Below, in pieces: positions 32,522-41,200 of a DNA stretch of 64,000 nucleotides; within the stretch, counting starts at the first letter, position 1, and every line of letters starts with the position of its first letter. The notes beneath the pieces are model-generated. The model did not search any database. It was not told where the DNA came from and was given only the letters and a program-made list of their open reading frames with translations. A program made the translations under genes and the position numbers. Where the stretch lies: NCBI GenBank assembly GCA_030606285.1, contig JAUWGS010000003.1, positions 62,001 through 126,000 of the forward strand, in the 5' to 3' direction. Source of the stretch: Planctomycetales bacterium (GTDB lineage Bacteria; 4484-113).

Positions 32522-33271
32522 CTAACGCTCAGTCTCCTCGGGAATCTCTTCGACAAAATCCTCGGACGCTACGCCTGACATCCGCCGATGGAAGAGCAAT
32601 AACAGGCCCGCTAGCAGCACCGGCACACCGAGCAGCAGAGCTCTCAAGATTAGGCCTAGATCAGTGAACTCCATCCGTCCGGCAATGAGCACTAAGTAGC
32701 CGACACCCAGAAGCAGGAGAAGTCCGCCTCCCACCTTTGGCAGCCAGTGGGAGATAACAGTCACGAGCAGCACCAACAGAGGTATAAATGCCTGCGTTGT
32801 GAAGAAATACCCGTCCAGGATAGTGAAGAGTGTCAGGAAGCCGCCGACAATGTATCCCATTGCCAGCGCTAGTGTTCTCGTATCGTAAGTGAGACCTAGG
32901 GCTGCAAAGAACTTGTAGGCGATCGGGGCAATCAGCACTATGAACCACTCAGGCTCTATTCCCCTGCCAACGCTGATAGTGCGCGCGATGAATATCGCGG
33001 CTATCACCGCCAGAGTGAGATAGAAGGCAATATGACTGCTGCGGTACGAGATAAAGCGGACACGCTCATCTTGGTCTTTCGTGAACCCAATCTCCCGAAC
33101 GAGCGGTCCCAGAAAAGCCGGCAATACCAGCAACAGCAAATACGCCGGATGCAGCGCTAAGCCAAGAATTACCGATACCAAGCAAATGCCTGCCATTGTC
33201 CAGTGAAAAGCCGTCATCCTGCGCAGTCGTTCCATCGCCTGCGCCTTCCAAGTTTCCTTCACACTATCCAT
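32522..33271 (-). CDS. Integral membrane protein paired with an XRE regulator
   Basis: A 249-residue protein with about six membrane helices. The first part has DQDERVRFISYRSSHIAFYL, which resembles the small DUF2178-type membrane proteins often found after an XRE gene. The C-terminal tail is acidic (DFVEEIPEETER). It overlaps the regulator gene by 8 bases, so it is probably regulated by it. The function is unknown. Confidence 0.65.
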   Translation of the reverse strand: MDSVKETWKAQAMERLRRMTAFHWTMAGICLVSVILGLALHPAYLLLLVLPAFLGPLVREIGFTKDQDERVRFISYRSSHIAFYLTLAVIAAIFIARTISVGRGIEPEWFIVLIAPIAYKFFAALGLTYDTRTLALAMGYIVGGFLTLFTILDGYFFTTQAFIPLLVLLVTVISHWLPKVGGGLLLLLGVGYLVLIAGRMEFTDLGLILRALLLGVPVLLAGLLLLFHRRMSGVASEDFVEEIPEETER

Positions 33272-33473
33272 CGTCCTCCTCCGTCAGTTCGAATAGATCA
33301 CCCACCCGGACAAGTAATGCCCGAGCCAGTTTCAGGGCCAGCTTGACCGACGGGTTGTAGCGACCCCGTTCCACGGCGACTATGGTCTGTCGCGACACGC
33401 CGGCAGTGCGCGCCAGCTCCTCTTGGGTCATGCCCCCAGCCATATGCCTCCTTTCCGCTAATCGATTCCTCAT
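33264..33473 (-). CDS. Small XRE-family regulator (YozG-like)
   Basis: A 69-residue single helix-turn-helix protein (MTQEELARTAGVSRQTIVAV, ending GDLFELTEEDDG), the form of the many small regulators encoded before a membrane-protein gene. It starts at the ATG 33473. An inverted repeat with 8-bp arms flanks its -10 box, which suggests autoregulation. Confidence 0.85.
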   Translation of the reverse strand: MRNRLAERRHMAGGMTQEELARTAGVSRQTIVAVERGRYNPSVKLALKLARALLVRVGDLFELTEEDDG

Positions 33474-33482
33474 TCCAATAGC

Positions 33483-33517
33483 GCGATGTAAAGTATACGC
33501 GCCATATCATACATCGC
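33483..33517. promoter_or_regulatory. Inverted repeat around the XRE promoter
   Basis: GCGATGTA (33483-33490) and TACATCGC (33510-33517) are exact inverted 8-bp arms, 19 bases apart. A minus-strand -10 TATACT lies between (33492-33497). A probable operator for the small XRE protein. Confidence 0.6.
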
Positions 33518-33552
33518 CGTAGCGCGCCTGTCAACAATACCCCCTTTCTGCG

Positions 33553-34416
33553 TCAATTGCCACGTCTCTCTGTGGCGTCCTGCCGCCCATCTGGACACTC
33601 AACCGCGATGCGTTGTCGTGCAGCCTTTACATAGCGCTCCTCGCTGTCTATTAGAATGTAATGTCGCCCGTGCAGCTTCGCAGCCACTCCAGTTGTGCCG
33701 GTGCCACAGAATGGATCAAGAACAAGATCACCTTCCTCTGTCGATGCTTGAATGATTCTCTCAAGAAGCGCCAGCGGCTTCTGGGTACTATGGAGTTTTT
33801 TGCCGTTACTGTCCTTCAGGCGCTCACCGCCCGTACACAGCGGGAAGTACCAATCGCTGCGCATCTGCTTACCTTTGTTCTGCTCCTTCATCTCACGGTA
33901 GTTGAAGGTGTAGTCCTTGCGCCGTCTGTCTGTGACCGCCCAGATGAGAATCTCGTGAGCATTGGTGAACCTGACACCCCGGAAGTTCGGCATCGGATTG
34001 TCCTTCACCCACACTATGTCGTTCAGGATCCAGAAATCCAGGTCCTGCAGGTGCTTACCCAGCCGGTAGATGTTGTGGTAAGTGCCGATAACCCAGATGG
34101 TGCCGTTAGGCTTGAGCAAGCGGCGGCACTCGCCGAGCCAGGCGTGCGAGAACTCGTCGTATTCCATGAATGAATCGAACCTATCCCATTCGTCATCTAC
34201 GGCATCCACCTTAGTCCGGTTGGGGCGGATTAGCTCGTTCTGCAATTGCAGGTTGTACGGCGGATCGGCAAAGACGAGGTCTACCGCTCCATCCGGGATC
34301 TGCTTCATTACCTCAAGGCAGTCCCCATGGGTTACACGCCCTATTAGTGCCTCGAATGACTCAACCTTAGCAGTCATTTCAGTTCCCGCAGGGAGCTTCG
34401 TTCCCCGCTCCGCCAT
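33553..34416 (-). CDS. CcrM-like adenine-N6 DNA methyltransferase
   Basis: A 287-residue beta-class methyltransferase. ADPPYNLQL (motif IV, 50-58), DEWDRFDSFMEYDEFS, LKPNGTIWVIGTYHNIYRLG, FWILNDIVWVKDNPMPNFRG, FTNAHEILIWA, HSTQKPLALLERI and DPFCGTGTTGVAA (motif I) closely follow the CcrM group, which methylates GANTC. It ends soon after the core, so the C-terminal extension of Caulobacter CcrM is missing. No restriction gene is adjacent. The site specificity is inferred. The gene follows a membrane-type gene by 9 bases. Confidence 0.88.
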   Translation of the reverse strand: MAERGTKLPAGTEMTAKVESFEALIGRVTHGDCLEVMKQIPDGAVDLVFADPPYNLQLQNELIRPNRTKVDAVDDEWDRFDSFMEYDEFSHAWLGECRRLLKPNGTIWVIGTYHNIYRLGKHLQDLDFWILNDIVWVKDNPMPNFRGVRFTNAHEILIWAVTDRRRKDYTFNYREMKEQNKGKQMRSDWYFPLCTGGERLKDSNGKKLHSTQKPLALLERIIQASTEEGDLVLDPFCGTGTTGVAAKLHGRHYILIDSEERYVKAARQRIAVECPDGRQDATERRGN

Positions 34417-34425
34417 CCATCTTTA

Positions 34426-35448
34426 TTACCAAAGGGTGATATCGAAACCGTAATAGTGCAAATCGGAGAAGAAGCGTTCCGTGCCGCCCACAACCTTGCC
34501 GAGATACCCCTTGATCTCTGCGTACTTCACCGTCAAGGCCGGTAGCACCAGTTTGCACCCCCAGGCGCGTTCGCCGTCAACATCTCCGAAGCTCACTTCG
34601 AGAAACGCCAGCGGACGCACAATGATTGAGCGCCCACGCGAGACTTCGGTTTCGGGCTTAGGACGAGCGCCCTCCGCAGCGAACGGCCACTTCGTAAGTT
34701 CCGCCTGTTCCCCCGATACGCTGACCCACGCCACCGGGTTGAATCTCCACCCCTGTCGTCTCTCTTTTTGCCTTGAGAGAAGCTGCGAGCCGACAGGTAA
34801 TTGCAGCTTTCGCGCATCGAGTTGCCGCTGCACCAGGGCGTAGCGTATCCACGGAAGTCCTGCGAGAATCCCCACGCTGTGATCCTCTCCGTTGACCAAC
34901 GAATCCGCAAACAGCGGTGTCGACCTGACTGGCGTAGAGAATGCCGGTCTCCTCGCAGGATAGTGCTCGCGCCGGAATTCCCGCAATGACGTGCCCACGC
35001 TGAGCGGGTAACAGCCGAGCGAGTAGGCCAGGCACGTTTCATCCCCCTTCACGCGCTCACGAGGATATGGGAACTCCCCCTTCGGGTGGTTCGTGTAATC
35101 ATAGCCATGCTCATCAACCAGTGTGAATCCCCAGCCAACTGAACCCAATGGCAATGGAAGAACCGCCGACTCATAGTCGTTGTCCAGCTGGTCCATCTCC
35201 AGCCTTCCGTCCTTCGCAGGAAAGTGCCGTGCCGAGTGGTTATGCGAGATGCGCGGCAACAGGCTGCCAGGCATTGCCGCGGGATTGTACAGGAAGGCGG
35301 ATGGGCTTTCCGGCAGCGTACTCAGCGTCATCGCACTTCCAAGCCCGTCGGTCGTGATGTGTTGGAAGTCGTAGAACTCTTCGTCCCAGGCCCAGGCAGT
35401 GCCTGTGATCACGATAAGCGCAAAAACGAGGATCAAGAGCGTCCTCAT
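34426..35448 (-). CDS. Exported protein with beta-barrel character
   Basis: A 340-residue protein. The signal peptide (MRTLLILVFALIVITGTAWA) is clear when the ATG at 35448 is used; this start follows GAGAGAAC, whereas the upstream frame runs into tpiA. The mature part begins with ITTDGLGSAMTLSTLPESPS, AFLYNPAAMPG, then alternating strands typical of outer-membrane barrels (the PorV/UPF0164 look). There is no enzyme motif. It may be an outer-membrane protein. Confidence 0.6.
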   Translation of the reverse strand: MRTLLILVFALIVITGTAWAWDEEFYDFQHITTDGLGSAMTLSTLPESPSAFLYNPAAMPGSLLPRISHNHSARHFPAKDGRLEMDQLDNDYESAVLPLPLGSVGWGFTLVDEHGYDYTNHPKGEFPYPRERVKGDETCLAYSLGCYPLSVGTSLREFRREHYPARRPAFSTPVRSTPLFADSLVNGEDHSVGILAGLPWIRYALVQRQLDARKLQLPVGSQLLSRQKERRQGWRFNPVAWVSVSGEQAELTKWPFAAEGARPKPETEVSRGRSIIVRPLAFLEVSFGDVDGERAWGCKLVLPALTVKYAEIKGYLGKVVGGTERFFSDLHYYGFDITLW

Positions 35449-35455
35449 CGTTCTC

Positions 35456-36235
35456 TCACTGCCCCTCCATCTCGCGGTAAAGCGCCGCAAAGCTGTCCGC
35501 GTCCAAGCTTGCGCCGCCAACGAGCGCGCCGGTGATGTCCCAGACGCTCATATAGCCCGATAGATTCCCCGGCTTCACCGAGCCTCCATACATGATTGCG
35601 ACCTCGTTCCCCCGCTCCTCGCCAATGTATTCCACCAGCCGCTCCCTGATGAAGACCGCCATCTCCTCAACGTCGGGAACGGTTGCACTCCGGCCTGTAC
35701 CAATCGCCCATACCGGCTCATAGGCAACTGCCAGCGTGCGTTCAGTAACGCCAGCGCGGCTTGCCAGTGCGGTCTCAAGCTGCTCGTCGACAACGCGTTG
35801 GGCATCGCCCGCATCACGCTCCTTCGCCAGTTCACCTACGCAGAGGACCGCAAGAACGCCAGCGTTGATCGTAGCCCGAAGCTTGGCCGCAACAAACCGG
35901 TTGTCCTCGCCAAGCACATGTCGCCGCTCCGAATGCCCAACGATCACTGCACTGCCACCGGCATCCTTAATCTGGGGCAGGCTTACTTCACCCGTGAATG
36001 CCCCGTGAGCTTCGAAGTAGCAGTCCTGCGCGCCAACGCGTATCGTCGTATCGCGCGCCGTCGTGGCAACCGACTGCAAGCTGATTAGGCCAGGGAATAT
36101 CAGCACCTGAACCTCTCCCGCTCCCGGCTTGACCAGCCCCGGGATCTGCTCCACGAGTCGGCCGACAAACGCCTGGCCTTCACTGCCCGTCTTGTTCATT
36201 TTCCAGTTGGCTGCAAGCCAGAGCTTTGGCATCAT
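35456..36235 (-). CDS. tpiA: Triose-phosphate isomerase
   Basis: A 259-residue glycolytic enzyme. ANWKMN (N10, K12), VIVGHSERRHVLGED with the catalytic His, the AYEPVWAIGTGRSA loop with catalytic Glu, and MYGGSVKPGN are visible. A GGGGGA precedes the ATG. It is followed by an exported-protein gene on the same strand, 7 bases away. Confidence 0.95.
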   Translation of the reverse strand: MMPKLWLAANWKMNKTGSEGQAFVGRLVEQIPGLVKPGAGEVQVLIFPGLISLQSVATTARDTTIRVGAQDCYFEAHGAFTGEVSLPQIKDAGGSAVIVGHSERRHVLGEDNRFVAAKLRATINAGVLAVLCVGELAKERDAGDAQRVVDEQLETALASRAGVTERTLAVAYEPVWAIGTGRSATVPDVEEMAVFIRERLVEYIGEERGNEVAIMYGGSVKPGNLSGYMSVWDITGALVGGASLDADSFAALYREMEGQ

Positions 36236-36270
36236 TCCCCCCGGTCCTTAGCGGACGCACTATCTTCAAG

Positions 36271-36276
36271 TATAAT
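36271..36276 (+). promoter_or_regulatory. -10 box before the 83-residue gene
   Basis: TATAAT at 36271-36276, followed by GGGAGG (36298-36303) before the start at 36315. The -35 is weak. Confidence 0.4.
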
Positions 36277-36314
36277 CATATCACAGCGATTCCACGCGGG
36301 AGGCATACTTGGTT

Positions 36315-36566
36315 ATGAGGCTGGTGGATAAATATAAAGACGATGGCACTGTGCTCAACATCACCGGTAACGCCGGTATCCATTACAACAGCGTGCTCAT
36401 CACAGAGGCGTACGACGACTTCATCGTCGTTGAACCCGCTTCGGGCGCTGAACGTGCTGGAGGGGCTTTTCGCGGTGACCGCGCAAACATCAACCTTGCC
36501 ACCATCATACGGCTTGAAGAAGCGGGAACCGAACAGAAGCTTCGGGCACGACTAAAAGGCCTCTAG
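36315..36566 (+). CDS. Small protein with an Sm-like strand pattern
   Basis: An 83-residue protein (start MRLVDKYKDDGTVLN). It has a run of strands with ITGNAGIHYNSVLITEAYDD, then FIVVEPASG, and INLATIIRLEE near the end, an arrangement that resembles the Sm1/Sm2 motifs of Hfq and LSm proteins, but the match is by eye only. A TTG at 36309 is an alternative start 5 bases from GGGAGG. It might also be unrelated. The gene ends in a convergent gap. Confidence 0.55.
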   Translation: MRLVDKYKDDGTVLNITGNAGIHYNSVLITEAYDDFIVVEPASGAERAGGAFRGDRANINLATIIRLEEAGTEQKLRARLKGL

Positions 36567-36618
36567 CCCGCTGGTGAGCGCACCCCTCTTTGCGGCAAAC
36601 ATCACGCTTGTGTGGATG

Positions 36619-36636
36619 GAGCACTTGTGTGTGCTC
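36619..36636. terminator. Hairpin between convergent genes
   Basis: GAGCAC (36619-36624), loop TTGTGT, GTGCTC (36631-36636). No clear T-run follows. It sits between two convergent genes. Confidence 0.35.
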
Positions 36637-36656
36637 AGTGTTCTAACTGACCCCTG

Positions 36657-38120
36657 CTACTGCTTTCCGCCGTACTTCTCCAGGTCCTTTCCGGTGATGC
36701 GCCGTGCACCCACAAGGCGTCGCTTGTAGTATCCTTCCGACAACGAGTTAACCCGCACTTTCCCGCCAGCACTCGATGCGTGAACGAAACTACCGTCGCC
36801 GATATAGACGCCCACGTGACTCGGACCCGCCTTGTAGGTTGTGAAGAAGATCAGGTCGCCTACTTCCAGGTCTTCCTTGTCCACGGGCGTCCCCATCTGG
36901 TAGTACTGCTCGCTGGCGCGACGCGGCAGGTTCTTTAGCCCGAACTGCTCGCGCAGCAGGAAGTAGACGAATCCGCTGCAGTCAAATCCGGAAGGACTGC
37001 TGCCTCCCCAGCGGTAGCGCACTCCACGCAAGTCGAGTCCCCGCGCAGCCAGCCGCCGCCCGATGTCGCGACCAGCGGCCGTGCCAAACTTCTCAGCGGA
37101 AACCAGGTACTCGCTGTAGACCCACCCTCGCTGCCCTTCATGGTCTACCAGAGACCATTTCTCGTCGCGACCAAGGGCTTCCACCTCAGTGCCAGCATTG
37201 AGCTGGTCAATGATGTCCGCGTCAACGTTGGGCGTGTGCCGGAAGTTCACGCTGGTACCAACAACCTTATACGTAGGAAGCTTGGGCTCTGCAAGCTCGG
37301 AGTACTCCTTTGCTACCCAGCCTTCAAAGCCCTTCGTAGGCGAGATGACCCGGTAGAAGTCCTTTGCCTCACCGAGCATCACGAAGCGCTCGTCCTTGCT
37401 CAACACGACGACGATCTCAGATTCAAAAGAAGGCTCCACCCGCAGGTTCACGTCGCGGGCAGTCACCACGACTTCTTTGAGCTGGTATACGAAAGAGCCG
37501 AAAACAAAGCCCTTACGGTTGTTATAGGGAACGCTCACGTAATACCAGGGGCCAGAGACAGAGATGATATAGACCTTGGTGCTGCGAAGCAGTGTGTCCA
37601 GGACGTTTGACCTGAGATCTGGCTTCTCGCGGATATTCACGTCATCAGCCGAGATGAGTGCGATGGGAGCGCATTCCGGCTGGTATTCCGTCGCATGCTC
37701 CGGGTCAAGCTCCGGTATTACGGACCGCTCAGTCTCCTCGTTGCTTTCCTCATTCTCTGGCTCGACTGCATCCGGAGCGCCTTGCTGACCCGGCTCCTCC
37801 TCATCTGCCGCGCCAATGGTAGGCCTGGAGACACCGTTACCGCTCCCGCCAAGCGGGCCCAGCTTACTGAGCACCCACCCTCTTTCGTTCTCCAGCGGCA
37901 GGGCGAGGTACCGGCGGCCGCTCAGGGTCTTCACGACAGCGTGGGAGAGATCTAGCTGCAGTGTGCTGACTGCGATACCGGAAGTTGCGGCAGCGGGTCC
38001 CGGCCTTACGCCCCGCTGGGCCAGGTAAGCTGGCGTGGCAGCTTCGGCACGGGGGTTGCCCAGCGCCAGGGCCAGGACAATCCCGACCAGCACCACTACT
38101 GTAACTCGCCGCTTGAACAT
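36657..38120 (-). CDS. Exported NlpC/P60 peptidase with three SH3b domains
   Basis: A 487-residue cell-wall hydrolase. A signal peptide is at the start (VTVVVLVGIVLALALG). An acidic linker precedes three bacterial SH3 repeats (with ISADDVNIREKPDLRS, VTARDVNLRVEPSFES and VVGTSVNFRHTPNVDA). The C-terminal NlpC/P60 domain has the catalytic Cys (SGFDCSGFVYFLL), and His in PSHVGVYIGDGSFVHASS. It would cut peptide stems of peptidoglycan. The ATG at 38120 gives the signal peptide; the frame extends to 38219 without one. Confidence 0.9.
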   Translation of the reverse strand: MFKRRVTVVVLVGIVLALALGNPRAEAATPAYLAQRGVRPGPAAATSGIAVSTLQLDLSHAVVKTLSGRRYLALPLENERGWVLSKLGPLGGSGNGVSRPTIGAADEEEPGQQGAPDAVEPENEESNEETERSVIPELDPEHATEYQPECAPIALISADDVNIREKPDLRSNVLDTLLRSTKVYIISVSGPWYYVSVPYNNRKGFVFGSFVYQLKEVVVTARDVNLRVEPSFESEIVVVLSKDERFVMLGEAKDFYRVISPTKGFEGWVAKEYSELAEPKLPTYKVVGTSVNFRHTPNVDADIIDQLNAGTEVEALGRDEKWSLVDHEGQRGWVYSEYLVSAEKFGTAAGRDIGRRLAARGLDLRGVRYRWGGSSPSGFDCSGFVYFLLREQFGLKNLPRRASEQYYQMGTPVDKEDLEVGDLIFFTTYKAGPSHVGVYIGDGSFVHASSAGGKVRVNSLSEGYYKRRLVGARRITGKDLEKYGGKQ

Positions 38121-38261
38121 AAGGCGAAACGGCCTTCCTCCCGGGCAGGCACCAATGATTCTAGCAAATTGGCCTTGTGAGACGCAAACAGGGACGCGAG
38201 CGCTGAAACAACTGTTCACTCTGCCTTATCTGCGCTTGCGTCGGTGGCACGTGCCCATCTC

Positions 38262-41200
38262 CTACATCGGAGTGCCACCGTCAGCATCTATGCCGCAGCC
38301 GTATTCATTAGACCAGTAGCTGTTCGGACCCGTCGGATCAGGCGGATTGCCGGGATTCTGCGGCCCGTTTACGTATGAGCCGCGAATCCAGATCAGTCCG
38401 TTACCCGCATCGATGTGGATTTCATTTGGGCTGTCCCAGTTGTAGTTGAACGGCTCCAGCGTCGGAATATCCGAGAACTTCTCATCATAGACATCCTCGT
38501 CGCCGCCACAGTCCACGAAGAAACCGAAGTTGTAATAGTGCGTGTTGCGGTACCACTGCATGTTCCAGGCATCATTTACGAGCTCGTTGCTGAAGTAGCC
38601 GCGTCCAAGCGTTGAAGCCGAGCCGGCACCGCCCACGAGATTGTACTGGTCTGTGCCGTCGAAATCCACCAGATACCCCGCGCCACACTCATTAGAGGCA
38701 CCAAGCGAATGCCCCGCGCCGTTATAAATGTCATCGCCGGACTCATCAACTACCCAGGCGACAGAGACATCGTGCCCACTCCCCACACCGCAGCTCTGGA
38801 GATTCTCGTAGCTGTCGTTGCCTGCCTTGTCCATCAGGATACAGGCGGATTGATGCGCATTTCCGGAGCAACCATACCATTGGGTGGCATAATTATCGTT
38901 GCCGCCCGCGTCGTAAACAATGCCTGTAGAGAAGAAGTAAGCGGTGCCTGTACAGAATACACCGCCATAGTAGCTATCGTCGCCCCCACCATCGTAGATC
39001 AGCCCAAGGCCACCGGCGATATCGTTGCCTCGCAGTCCAAAGCCCGCGCCCTGGCAGAAGTTGCCGTTCTTCTCTGTGTTCTGAGGTGATTGGTAGTCGT
39101 TCAGAACAGGATCGTATTCGCGCTCAGCGTGATAGTCATCGATACCGGTTCCTCCGTCATAGAGAACCCCAACGCCAAGCACGAACCCGAAACCCTGCCC
39201 ATAAGCGTACATGTAATAGTCGTCGCTGCCACCAAGGTCGGCAAGTATGCCGATGCCATTAAAGGACGCTCCCTGCGAGAGCGCTTCAGAGGTGTAGCTG
39301 TCAGAGCCCCCGTCATCATAGAGAACGCCAATACCATAGATGCCCAGGCCCTGCGAGAGACGAACCGATGAGTACTGGTCGCTATCTTCGCCGATGTCAA
39401 CCAGGATTCCCACGCCGCAACGGCCCACTCCCTGCTGGCTCGTGTTGTCATTAGGCGGGTTGTTTACGCGGTCGACATCAAGCGGGTCGTCAATGCGGTT
39501 GTGCACGTCGCTGCCATCGAGGTCCAGACATACCGAGATCCCGTTGTTTGGTGAATTATTCGCTCCTGCCGGGGCGTTATACGTGTCATTACCTCCAGCG
39601 TCGACTATGAGCAGGTAGTCCCGATTGTCGTAACTGTTGGCACCGGTGTCTTTCACAACGATGCGACCCGCACTAGTGTCCACGGTGAAATCGTAAGTTC
39701 CTCCCACGCTGCCGAAACCGTTCGCCAGCGCAGTGTCGATGCCGGTTCCGACAAGGCGTGCCGCTCGCACCATGTTCCGGATGTCGCTGCTAACCGTATG
39801 GTCAGTCACACTACCCGAGCACCGCACGAGTATCCAGTGCGCCCAGCTGTAGTACTCGCTAAGGTTTCCTGCAATGCCCATGTCGCTGAGTGCGTCTTCA
39901 CGGTAAGGGATTGCGGCCTCGGTATACTGAAGAATACGTGCAATCTCCTGCTGTAATACCATGGGCACATCGCTGGCATCATTTCGGATCTCAGTCCCGT
40001 TTGGCGTGTCACCAATCGACTCCATCAGCGAAATGACGGCTTCCGCCAGCGGTTCCGATGGATCTAACGTTGGCGTGAAGCTTGGCAGCCCCGATGACAA
40101 GCCAAAACGGTCATCAGCCCAGGTCACTAACGCATCAATGGAATCAGCACATGCTGCTAAATCGCTAGCCACCCCCTCGGTGTATTCGGGCATGTACAGG
40201 TGATCGTTGCGCCAATATGATGCGTATTCCGGTAGCTGCAATTGTCCGGAGTACGCATAGTCGTCGCCTGGTACACCGTAATACGAGAAGTTGACCAAGT
40301 CCGGCGTCAGCCCGGAGGCGTATATCGCCTGTTCGAACACCGGCGGAAATTCCACGTCAATCCCTGCTCGCTTCGGCACTCCGGCATCATCTATCTCAGC
40401 CCACAGCATGTGGGCTCCACTTGGCACGCTATAAGCAGTGAGGATGATCTCGTAGTCCGGACCGTTATCATTTCCCCTCGGTTCCACTTCATCGTCAACA
40501 TATAGGTACACCGTGGAGTCGGGATTACTCGGGCCAGCAACTTCAACGGTGATCCTGCCGAAAACAGTCTCTCCGGGAGCTGGTGAGACGATACCGAACT
40601 TGGTGAATACAACTTCCCTTGTTCCCTCTCTTTCCAGGGCATCCTTTGCGACAGCGGTCAGTGTCCGATCGCCTCCTAAGATACCTTCCGTTGGAAGAGC
40701 CGCTGTGTATGGCGGAGCGCTCCAACTCGCAAGCGGCGTCTCTCCGTCGTCCAGAAAAACCTCAACCAGCTCAATGGTTGACGTGTCGGTAATTGCTTCA
40801 ATCTCTATTGCGAGCTCATCGATTACGATCTCCTGCTCAACGGGGCACACGATAGTGACATGCGGATTGTGTTCCGTTACCGTGAGATTCACCGTGGCGG
40901 AGCCAGTGTTCTCGTTAGCGTCATATGCCAGTGCCGTCAAAACGGTGTTGCCATCAGCCCATTCGGATGTATCCAGCACCGTCTCATAAGGTTCTTCGGT
41001 AAGCGTAGCCAGCGGATCTACAAAGCCTGTCAGATATAGCTCCACCCGGTCTACGCCCAGCGGCGATACAGCCGTTACCTCCACCTGCAGGCTGAGCCCG
41101 TCAACGGTCGTGCCTTCACCGGGCTCTACGATAGTTACGATCGGGCCCGCAGAGCCGCCTTTGACCACGGTGCTCCGGGCGCCAATCTCGTTGCCGTGGA

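Noticed and set aside
38245-38254. GGCACGTGCC palindrome as a second parS
   Set aside because: It shares CACGTG but not the outer GTT/AAC arms of parS.
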